Shown: one piece after another, positions 58,019 to 64,000 of the stretch
Layout of the letters: the number at the start of each line of letters is the position of its first letter
How positions within the stretch are numbered: the first letter of the stretch is position 1
Source: Olivibacter sp. XZL3
Lineage (GTDB): Bacteria > Bacteroidota > Bacteroidia > Sphingobacteriales > Sphingobacteriaceae
NCBI RefSeq assembly: GCF_004368405.1
Contig: NZ_SBJH01000071.1
Location: 20,599 to 84,598, forward strand
Length of the DNA stretch: 64,000 nucleotides
Direction of reading: 5' to 3'
The notes under the pieces: generated by a model
The model's database searches: none
The model's input: only the letters and a program-made list of their open reading frames with translations
What the model was told of the DNA's origin: nothing
Program-made: the position numbers and the translations under genes

Positions 58019-58489
58019 CTACTTTTGAAGCATATATTTCTCAGCGAGCTCGCCGGTAATTTTATTGCCGCTCATGTCCAATTGAGTTAAGGTGTTCTCA
58101 CCTACAAAATAGTTACGAGGACCGTCTTTTATTCCTCTCAACTCAATAGTACTTCCATCCAACCAGGAGTATTTACCTTCTTCCTCCTGAGGCGTCCCAT
58201 CTCCTTTGCCCAAATACGTACTTTTACGAACATAAGTACTATCATCTTTGAGCGTTATCTCGGTACGAATGCCTTCACAATCGGCACAAGGCAGCACTCC
58301 GGTGTAGATCCCGGCAATATCCAATGAGTTTTGTGCATTATGCATATCCGCCGTATCCGATGTAGCATCAATGGGCACATACTCTTCTGTAGTATCCGCC
58401 ATTTCGCTCTTATCCGTTTGTCGCACCCCATCGTTACAACTCCAAAGTAGTCCGCACCCAAGTGCGTATGTTAAAATCTTTCTTAGCAT
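58019..58489 (-). CDS. NlpE-like lipoprotein (copper resistance/envelope sensing family)
   Basis: A 156-residue lipoprotein. The lipobox is LWSC (cysteine at residue 18), then an acidic, Asp/Thr-rich linker. The NlpE N-terminal domain covers about residues 58-156: IAGIYTGVLPCADCEGIRTE with the CxxC pair typical of the family, LKDDSTYVRKSTYLGKGDG, and the closing strands LDMSGNKITGELAEKYMLQ. The C-terminal OB domain of E. coli NlpE is missing, as is common in Bacteroidota. Function by homology is envelope surveillance or metal handling; not proven here. Confidence 0.87.
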   Translation of the reverse strand: MLRKILTYALGCGLLWSCNDGVRQTDKSEMADTTEEYVPIDATSDTADMHNAQNSLDIAGIYTGVLPCADCEGIRTEITLKDDSTYVRKSTYLGKGDGTPQEEEGKYSWLDGSTIELRGIKDGPRNYFVGENTLTQLDMSGNKITGELAEKYMLQK

Positions 58490-58552
58490 ATCGATATCAT
58501 TTTTCTATTACATAGAACGCAATTTAGCTAAATCGATGCAAATCAAAACGAT

Positions 58553-58774
58553 CTATTCTTCCACTTGCTTAAGCGCCTCAATAACGGCTTCTGCCACCTC
58601 TATATTGATGACCTCATTATCTATCAGCTCCCAATTGCCATCGCGCTTTACCATTAAAAAAGGTTCTATTCCCGGGTATTGAATACGCCACGCGGTCGAG
58701 TCCCCATAATCCTCCGGATAGGCATTGATATTTATAAACGCCTTTGTTCCTGGTTCTCGCACAGTAATTATCAT
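58553..58774 (-). CDS. Small protein of unknown function, 73 residues
   Basis: Starts at the ATG at 58774 (MIITVREPGTKAFININAYP); a TTG seven codons upstream is less likely. It is a compact alpha/beta sequence with WRIQYPGIEPFLMVKRDGNW followed by ELIDNEVINIEVAEAVIEAL. No signal or membrane segment. I do not recognise the family. Separate from its neighbours, 63 bp upstream of the NlpE-like gene on the same strand. Confidence 0.65.
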   Translation of the reverse strand: MIITVREPGTKAFININAYPEDYGDSTAWRIQYPGIEPFLMVKRDGNWELIDNEVINIEVAEAVIEALKQVEE

Positions 58775-58987
58775 AACAAATCTCCTTTTTAACAATAAAC
58801 AGCAACAAAACTAAAATGATTGCAGCAGTTTAATTTTCATTCACGCAACTGCATTGTAGTGGCCATAAGGCACTTTTCCCATGATTCCTAATACGAGGAT
58901 CATTCTTTAGACAACTTGGTTACCAGGTTATTTTCATCGCGCCTATTGGTTTTTTATTACAAATTACATAAGTTAGCCGAGCAAAAC

Positions 58988-59014
58988 TTTTTTAGTTACT
59001 ATATAGCTAAAAAA
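58988..59014. promoter_or_regulatory. Inverted repeat upstream of the Nramp transporter gene
   Basis: TTTTTTAG and CTAAAAAA flank an 11-base centre, 59 bp before the start codon. It could be an operator for a metal-responsive repressor; no regulator gene is nearby. Confidence 0.4.
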
Positions 59015-59072
59015 CTTTTCAATTACATTGTTGTTTGGATAGGGTACATTCATTTTAGATTAGTAGAAAGCA

Positions 59073-60935
59073 TTGGACAATCACAAATCGCTAGCAGAAG
59101 TACATCAGAGCGTGGAGACCGACGTAAAGGGCTCACGGTTCAAAAAAATACTTAGTTTCTTTGGCCCCGCCTATTTGATAAGTGTGGGATATATGGATCC
59201 TGGAAACTGGGCTACAGACCTAGCCGGTGGCAGTCAGTTTGGTTATACCCTGATATGGGTCTTATTAATGAGCAACATGATGGCGCTGGTGCTACAAAGC
59301 CTATCGGCCAGGCTCGGCATTGTCTGGGGAAAAGATTTAGCGCAATGCAACCGCGAAACCTATCCTAAGAAAATGAATTTCATATTGTACATTCTGGCAG
59401 AAATAGCGATTGCCGCCTGCGATCTTGCGGAAGTGCTGGGCATGGCTATCGGGCTTAACCTGTTATTTGGCCTTGATCTTCTCTGGGGGGTGGGTATCAG
59501 TTTTCTGGACACCTTTTTATTGCTGTATCTTCAGCGCTTGGGAATGCGTAAAATGGAAATGTTTATCATTGGCCTCATTTTCATGATCGGCATGTGCTTT
59601 CTGGTCGAAATGTCCTTTGCACAACCCGACATGGCAGCTATCGCTCGCGGCTTTATCCCTTCTATGCCTAACACCGCAGCGCTGTATATTAGCATTGGAA
59701 TTATCGGTGCCACGGTTATGCCGCACAATCTTTACTTACACTCTGCCTTAGTCCAAACACGCAAAATCAATCGAGACGAACTTTCTATAAAGAAAGCACT
59801 GAAATATAATTTTTGGGATAGTGCAATTGCATTAAACCTGGCTTTTTTTGTCAATGCCGCTATCCTGATTTTGGCCGCCGCCGTTTTTCATAAAAACGGG
59901 ATGAATGACGTCGCTGAACTTCAAGACGCACACAAGCTATTGGCACCAACCTTAGGGAGCGAATGGGCACCCAGATTATTCGCGGTGGCGCTGATTTTGG
60001 CAGGACAGAGTTCAACGGTTACCGGCACATTAGCCGGTCAAATCGTGATGGAGGGCTACCTGCGCTTACGTATCAGTCCGGCTTTGAGAAGAATGTTAAC
60101 GCGCTTAATAGCAATTGTTCCGGCTATTTTAGTCATCTATATTGCGGGTGACGATGAGGTTGGTCCCATGCTTGTTTTTAGTCAGGTTATACTGAGTATG
60201 CAATTAGCCTTTGCCGTCATTCCACTCATCCATTTCGTTAGTGACCGGAAGCGCATGGGCACTTTCACGATCTCAACAGGTCTAAAGGTTATTGCATGGA
60301 CGATCGCAGCCATCATATCTTTTCTGAACTTTCAATTGGTATTCGAAGAAATCACGAATTGGATCAGAATATACAACAACCCTTGGTTAACCTTGCTCTT
60401 GATTGCCGGAGGCCTAGGCCTTTTCGTACTCTTAGTGTTGACCATCGTGTACCCTCTGATTAAGCGGAAAAAGAAAGTCAATATGGAAGTCCACCCGCCT
60501 TTTCAGGATGCCCTCGAGGAAACGCCCGCATTTAATCGCATTGCGCTGGCACTGGACTACTCTTCTTCCGATTCACAGGTGGTCGCGTACGGACTTAAAC
60601 TAGCACATCCCAATACCAAATTTATTTTAATTCACGTAACAGAGAGCGCCTCTTCGAGGATGATGGAAGACGACACAGATGACTATGAAAAACGCCACGA
60701 TGAGGAAAGGATGTCGCGATATACGCAACTCTTTAAAGAGAAGGGGTTCGAAACGACTTTCGAAGTGGGACATAAACGTAGAGTAAAGTTTATTGCCAAA
60801 ATCTGTCAGGACTATCAAGCCGATCTGTTAATTGTCGGAAGTCATGGACATCAAGGTATTAAGGATTTCATTTACGGAGAGACGGTTAATAAACTAAGGC
60901 ATCGTGTAAACATTCCGGTATTTATTGCTCAATAA
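59073..60935 (+). CDS. mntH: Nramp divalent metal transporter fused to a universal stress domain
   Basis: A 620-residue protein. Residues about 25-455 are an Nramp (MntH) proton/Mn(II)-type carrier with eleven or so membrane segments; the metal-site motif DPGNWATDLAGGSQFG (helix 1) and GATVMPHNLYLHSALVQTRK (helix 6) are intact. Residues about 475-620 are a UspA domain (FNRIALALDYSSSDSQVVAY, ending with the nucleotide-type LIVGSHGHQGIKDFIYGETV). The start is a TTG at 59073, since no ATG precedes the conserved DPGN motif; an AGAAAG lies 5 bp upstream, and the ensuing LAEVHQSVETDVKG fits relatives. Substrate is inferred as Mn(II) or Fe(II). Confidence 0.9.
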   Translation: MDNHKSLAEVHQSVETDVKGSRFKKILSFFGPAYLISVGYMDPGNWATDLAGGSQFGYTLIWVLLMSNMMALVLQSLSARLGIVWGKDLAQCNRETYPKKMNFILYILAEIAIAACDLAEVLGMAIGLNLLFGLDLLWGVGISFLDTFLLLYLQRLGMRKMEMFIIGLIFMIGMCFLVEMSFAQPDMAAIARGFIPSMPNTAALYISIGIIGATVMPHNLYLHSALVQTRKINRDELSIKKALKYNFWDSAIALNLAFFVNAAILILAAAVFHKNGMNDVAELQDAHKLLAPTLGSEWAPRLFAVALILAGQSSTVTGTLAGQIVMEGYLRLRISPALRRMLTRLIAIVPAILVIYIAGDDEVGPMLVFSQVILSMQLAFAVIPLIHFVSDRKRMGTFTISTGLKVIAWTIAAIISFLNFQLVFEEITNWIRIYNNPWLTLLLIAGGLGLFVLLVLTIVYPLIKRKKKVNMEVHPPFQDALEETPAFNRIALALDYSSSDSQVVAYGLKLAHPNTKFILIHVTESASSRMMEDDTDDYEKRHDEERMSRYTQLFKEKGFETTFEVGHKRRVKFIAKICQDYQADLLIVGSHGHQGIKDFIYGETVNKLRHRVNIPVFIAQ

Positions 60936-61085
60936 CAGGCACATTTCCTATTCAGAAGTTAACTAGTAACAAGCAACCGCTAATCAAATTCAACAGGCAG
61001 CTCTTGTTAAATGCGTGTTTTCGCCTTATCTTGCAGACAAAGCGAAAGACACTCTTGAAATACGAAACAACTTTTTGGGAAGCTT

Positions 61086-61571
61086 ATGAGAACCATCCTA
61101 TTATTACTATTGGTATTAATAAACGTTAGCTGCGATCAAGTATCGAAACACATCGCCCGGGAAAAAATAGCCTATTATGAAGAAATTAAGGTGATAGACA
61201 GGCATTTTATTTTAACAAAAGTAGAAAACAGCGGTGCCTTTTTAAGTTTAGGCAATAACTTACCTATAGCTATTAAATTTGTGTTCCTTTCTTTACTGCC
61301 CGCCCTCATCCTGCTGTTTGGTCTTTACTATTTGCTCAACATCAAGAGCTCCCTTTGGTTATCCATAGGCATTGCTTTTGCCCTAGGAGGCGGCATCGGC
61401 AATCTTTACGACAGAATACGTCACGGATCGGTAACCGACTTTATGCATGTCGACTACCTTTTTATAAAAACAGGTATTTTTAATATGGCCGATCTCTCGA
61501 TCATGACGGGAATGGTTTTAATACTAATAAGCTTTTGGACGCAAAGAAAATTGGAGGCGATTCATACATAA
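61086..61571 (+). CDS. lspA: Lipoprotein signal peptidase II
   Basis: A 161-residue integral membrane aspartic peptidase that removes signal peptides of lipoproteins such as the SusD and NlpE-like proteins in this window. The first membrane segment (LLLLLVLINVSCDQVSKHIA) is followed by ENSGAFLSLGNN, and the catalytic aspartates lie in GIGNLYDRIRHGSVTDF and FNMADLSIMTG. Length and the four membrane segments are normal. It is 9 bp before the NUDIX gene. Confidence 0.95.
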   Translation: MRTILLLLLVLINVSCDQVSKHIAREKIAYYEEIKVIDRHFILTKVENSGAFLSLGNNLPIAIKFVFLSLLPALILLFGLYYLLNIKSSLWLSIGIAFALGGGIGNLYDRIRHGSVTDFMHVDYLFIKTGIFNMADLSIMTGMVLILISFWTQRKLEAIHT

Positions 61572-61580
61572 AAGTAAACG

Positions 61581-61973
61581 ATGATCGACAAGCTAGCATG
61601 GATCGAAATCCGGAACAACAGAATCCTGTCTACAAGAAGTAAAGGAAAAGACACCTACTATCTTCCCGGTGGTAAACGAGAACTGGGCGAGTCGGACATT
61701 GAAGCCCTGATGAGGGAGATCGCGGAAGAGCTAACCGTCCAGATAGACCTACATTCAATAAAATTCTATGGCGAATTTGCAGCTCAAGCCCATGGCCATC
61801 CCGATGGTGTTATGGTAACGATGCGCTGCTATACAGCTTCCTATAGCGGCCTGTTACAGCCGGCTGCTGAAATCGAAGAAATAGCTTGGCTCACCTACAG
61901 AGATAAACCACGCGTATCTCAGGTTGATAAAATTATATTTGATGATTTAAAAGCCAAAGGCCTACTCAGATGA
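61581..61973 (+). CDS. NUDIX hydrolase
   Basis: A 130-residue hydrolase. The Nudix box spans residues about 30-52 (GGKRELGESDIEALMREIAE followed by ELTV) and has the G-x5-E-x7-REUxEE pattern. Substrate is unknown; proteins of this size often act on dinucleotide or nucleoside di/triphosphate compounds. It probably shares the lspA transcript. Confidence 0.9.
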   Translation: MIDKLAWIEIRNNRILSTRSKGKDTYYLPGGKRELGESDIEALMREIAEELTVQIDLHSIKFYGEFAAQAHGHPDGVMVTMRCYTASYSGLLQPAAEIEEIAWLTYRDKPRVSQVDKIIFDDLKAKGLLR

Positions 61974-62098
61974 GATAATACAGATTTTTAAAGTAGAGAT
62001 AAACAGGATACTTGCGATATTTTACGCATTTTTTTTAGCTGAAAATCAATATCATGCACTATATAGATAAAAAAAAGCTGCATTTTTTTTCAGAAAAC

Positions 62099-62129
62099 TT
62101 TGGTGTATTCAAAAAAGACACTACATTTG
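62099..62129 (+). promoter_or_regulatory. Promoter of tRNA-Phe
   Basis: TTTG (62099-62102), 19 bp, TACATTTG (62122-62129), 48 bp before the tRNA. Confidence 0.75.
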
Positions 62130-62176
62130 CAGTCCCAAAACAAACGAACGAAAATTTAAAAATCACCGTTTGAAAA

Positions 62177-62249
62177 GGTACCATAGCTCAGTTGGTAGAG
62201 CAAAGGACTGAAAATCCTTGTGTCACTGGTTCGAATCCAGTTGGTACCA
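62177..62249 (+). tRNA. tRNA-Phe (GAA)
   Basis: Acceptor stem GGTACCA / TGGTACC, anticodon stem AAGGA / TCCTT with loop CTGAAAA, anticodon GAA, T arm CTGGTTCGAATCCAG. No CCA encoded. Its 3' part from the anticodon stem on is repeated at 63263. Confidence 0.97.
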
Positions 62250-62322
62250 CAGCATTTAAAAGCTCTTTTTTCACAAAAAGGGCTTTTTTTATGCATCTGG
62301 CGGTTAAGGTCACCGATGCCAA
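62206..62322 (+). repeat. att-like direct repeat, left copy (tRNA-Phe 3' half plus terminator)
   Basis: 117 bp matching 63263-63378. The first 73 bp are identical; after that there is one 1-bp indel and two substitutions (CATCTGG/CAGCTGG, GGTCACC/GGCCACC). Identity starts at the anticodon stem, as in typical tRNA attachment sites. Confidence 0.9.
62258..62290 (+). terminator. tRNA-Phe terminator
   Basis: AAAAGCTCTTTTT and AAAAAGGGCTTTT form a 13-bp stem with a TCAC-type loop and a T7 tail. It is part of the repeat and recurs at 63315-63346. Confidence 0.85.
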
Positions 62323-62478
62323 AACGGATTAGGCAAAAAAAAGTGTTTGTTTTGAGTTATTGCGATCAACTATAAGAACCGCTTCGGGCAACATCTTCCG
62401 AAGAAATTGACAAAAATTAAAATGGGCATAATAACACGCAATTGGGAAAGTCCCTTGAACCATATTATAGGTCGGTAC

Positions 62479-62510
62479 TTTGCAATTAAGGAGTATTTTT
62501 CTTAAGTTTG
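62479..62510 (+). promoter_or_regulatory. Promoter of the toxin-antitoxin pair
   Basis: TTTG (62479-62482), 20 bp, TAAGTTTG (62503-62510). The antitoxin ATG is only 4 bp after the -7 element. Confidence 0.7.
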
Positions 62511-62514
62511 TGTT

Positions 62515-62727
62515 ATGAGGACACTGACGATAGATGTTTTGAACGACAAGGCCATGAACCTACTGAAAGACCTTGAGCAGCTAGAGATCATCCGAGTCCG
62601 CAGGGATAAGAAAATAACACCCACAGATTCCGGAAATCTGATAGCCAAGTATAAAGGTGCCATGAAAGCGCAATCTATGGATGAGGTGGACAAGCAACTG
62701 GAAGACCTGCGCAACGAATGGCAATAA
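62515..62727 (+). CDS. Antitoxin of a VapBC-type pair
   Basis: A 70-residue protein, MRTLTIDVLNDKAMNLLKDL and onward, with the short beta strand plus helix of small VapB/RelB-type antitoxins in Bacteroidota and a charged C-terminal tail (DEVDKQLEDLRNEWQ) expected to wrap the toxin. The start codon lies 4 bp after the -7 element of its promoter, so the mRNA is probably leaderless or nearly so. It overlaps the toxin gene by 10 bp, which implies coupled translation. The pair lies inside the 1057-bp segment bounded by the tRNA-Phe repeats. Confidence 0.85.
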   Translation: MRTLTIDVLNDKAMNLLKDLEQLEIIRVRRDKKITPTDSGNLIAKYKGAMKAQSMDEVDKQLEDLRNEWQ

Positions 62728-63110
62728 ATTACGTTTGGGATACCAATATAGCTATCTATTATCTCCAGCGGCTCTTTCCAAAAACCGCGGAGGAATTTAT
62801 GGACAGTGTGTTGCTAGAGTCTAATCCCGCCATTTCCGCTATCACCGAAATAGAACTTCTATGCTGGAAAACGGCCAGCAAAAAGGATATCGCCATACTA
62901 AAGGATTTTATAGCGGACTCCGTCGTATTTGAATTGGAGCAGAACATCAAGGAAAAGACCGTCGAAATCCGCAAACAATACGCCATCAAATTGCCGGATG
63001 CCATTATCGCAGCAACTGCAATGGTAAACGACCTGACGCTAATCTCTCGAAATTTCAAGGATTTTGACAAGATAAAGGGACTGAAATGGAGCAATCCATT
63101 TGAGATCTAG
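62718..63110 (+). CDS. vapC: PIN domain toxin VapC
   Basis: A 130-residue PIN-domain ribonuclease. The acidic metal-binding residues are Asp8 (VWDTN), Glu44 (ITEIEL), Asp94 (LPDAIIAATA) and Asp105/Asn112 (NDLTLISRNFKDFD), all in standard order. VapC toxins usually cut tRNA or rRNA; the target here is unknown. It overlaps the antitoxin gene by 10 bp. The toxin appears intact, with no frameshift, so the pair may be active. Confidence 0.93.
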   Translation: MAINYVWDTNIAIYYLQRLFPKTAEEFMDSVLLESNPAISAITEIELLCWKTASKKDIAILKDFIADSVVFELEQNIKEKTVEIRKQYAIKLPDAIIAATAMVNDLTLISRNFKDFDKIKGLKWSNPFEI

Positions 63111-63262
63111 TGTTAAGTTAATCAAATATGGTGCTTCGGCTGTTTGGCAAAGTGAGTTACAAATAAGTTACAAAATATTTTCCGACGCTGATTCCAATCC
63201 GCAAATCTCTTCGGGAAAGGCGCTAGATCAGTTTTTAGGAAAGTCACTTTTTCAGACAAAAA

Positions 63263-63378
63263 GACTGAAAATCCTTGTGTCACTGGTTCGAATCCAGTTG
63301 GTACCACAGCATTTAAAAGCTCTTTTTTCACAAAAGGGCTTTTTTTATGCAGCTGGCGGTTAAGGCCACCGATGCCAA
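63263..63378 (+). repeat. att-like direct repeat, right copy with partial tRNA-Phe
   Basis: 116 bp repeating 62206-62322. Bases 63263-63306 are the 3' half of tRNA-Phe from the anticodon stem to the discriminator, without the 5' half, so it cannot be a functional tRNA. The terminator copy (63315-63346) is kept. Confidence 0.9.
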
Positions 63379-63560
63379 CGGAGATCGCTTAGTGTTTCAT
63401 ATTTCCCATGCCTAATACTGCCATAAAGATTTCCCTTTTCTTTTATTAAGTATTATCTTGTCTTCACATTATTATGATCAGTTCCTGTTAAAAATTTATT
63501 TAAAACGAGAGCGTATCAACTAGTGTTTTTCTAGGTACTTGCTAAATACTTTCTTTACAG
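63379..63560. other. Region after the right repeat, no gene seen
   Basis: About 180 bp with many stop codons in all frames. No transposase or integrase remnant was recognised. Confidence 0.4.
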
Positions 63561-63604
63561 TGAGTCCGTATTGAGTCCGTATTGAATCCGGAGTGAGTCC
63601 ATAT
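63561..63604 (+). repeat. Four 11-bp tandem repeats (TGAGTCCGTAT type)
   Basis: Exact 11-bp periodicity: TGAGTCCGTAT twice, TGAATCCGGAG, TGAGTCCATAT. A reverse-oriented partner ACTCACACTG lies about 25 bp further (63622-63631). Confidence 0.85.
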
Positions 63605-64000
63605 TTTATGGTAAAAACCCGAACTCACACTGGATGGAACCTAGTAAGCATCTATAATCAATATGAAGCAGGTTCCTAGAAAGTACTACCATGATACAGG
63701 AATGAGTTGCAGAAGGAGGAAGAAGACTGGAGTTTCAAAACACTGTCCTTTGGGAATCAAAGTCAAATAAATTATTTTTATTGCAGTATAGCGCCGGTGT
63801 TAAAACAGACCAAGCAGTTCAAAAAGGAATATTTAGATCATAGTCTGGACAGACTTAAAAATTGATCGCGCTTACATGGTTTCACTTTATGGTATCATAA
63901 GAATGGAAACCATCAGGATGTGTAGTCTTCCCTTAGCTAGCTACATCCAAAACTAAAAAATTCCAATCAGAATTGCTATTGCTATCCTGTTGGAATGTGG
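63605..64000. other. Window end, no supported gene
   Basis: About 400 bp with stop codons in all frames; the longest open stretch is about 50 codons (starting near 63700) and resembles nothing I know. ATTCCAA (63959) and TTGGAAT (63989) form a wide inverted pair at the very end. Confidence 0.4.

Noticed and set aside
63122..63331. Minus-strand frame with VPTGFEPVTQGFSVF
   Set aside because: This is the well-known false translation of the tRNA 3' half and its surroundings; it runs across the partial tRNA-Phe copy.

Overview
The window reads as a chromosomal segment of a Bacteroidota bacterium, most likely family Sphingobacteriaceae (Pedobacter/Sphingobacterium/Olivibacter type). Support comes from the protein families present (SusC/SusD pair, DUF4293, DUF3467, DUF2490, DUF3857, DUF3472, LytTR regulators), from promoters of the Bacteroidota -33/-7 type (TTTG, about 19-20 bp, TAnnTTTG), and from the gene order rpoC-rpoB-rplL-rplJ-rplA-rplK-nusG-secE-tRNA-Trp-tuf-tRNAs. 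The genus is an inference; there is no rRNA in the window.

Layout. 1-8.8 kb: start of an ABC exporter, truA, DUF4293 protein, an OmpA-type protein, then a minus-strand cassette of ECF sigma factor, an envelope-spanning anti-sigma/beta-barrel fusion and a mini HExxH membrane protein, followed by lysS and a short-chain dehydrogenase. 9-25 kb: the core information-processing block (DUF3467 protein, rpoC, rpoB, ribosomal proteins L7/L12, L10, L1, L11, nusG, secE, EF-Tu and five tRNAs), then hpf and xerC. 24-32 kb: a LexA/cI-fold regulator divergent from an unknown gene, rpsU, two envelope proteins of unknown role, a DUF2490 protein and a divergent GH144-like glycosidase. 32-36 kb: a LiaF-like / LytS / LytTR / serine hydrolase operon that looks like an envelope-stress module. 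36-43 kb: purN, a thioredoxin-like protein, purH, and two tandem DUF3857/transglutaminase-like genes, one broken by a frameshift. 43-51 kb: the rod-shape operon mreBCD-mrdA-rodA, a very acidic/charged protein and tdk. 51-58 kb: a SusC/SusD uptake locus with a DUF3472 protein and an NlpE-like lipoprotein. 59-62 kb: an Nramp transporter fused to a universal stress domain, lspA and a NUDIX hydrolase. 62-64 kb: tRNA-Phe, whose 3' half plus downstream terminator is duplicated 1057 bp further on; the two copies bracket only a VapBC-type toxin-antitoxin pair. The last 600 bp are non-coding as far as I can see and hold an 11-bp tandem repeat.

The most interesting items are: (1) the sigma / dual-membrane anti-sigma / mini-M56 cassette at 3.4-5.7 kb; (2) the tRNA-Phe att-like duplication that carries a toxin-antitoxin pair and no integrase; (3) the frameshifted transglutaminase gene at 40.45 kb; (4) the GH144-like enzyme with substituted conserved acidic positions; (5) a promoter for the L11 operon that uses the U-tract of the nusG terminator as its -7 element. 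Family names come from recognition of motifs and overall sequence character; no database search was run.
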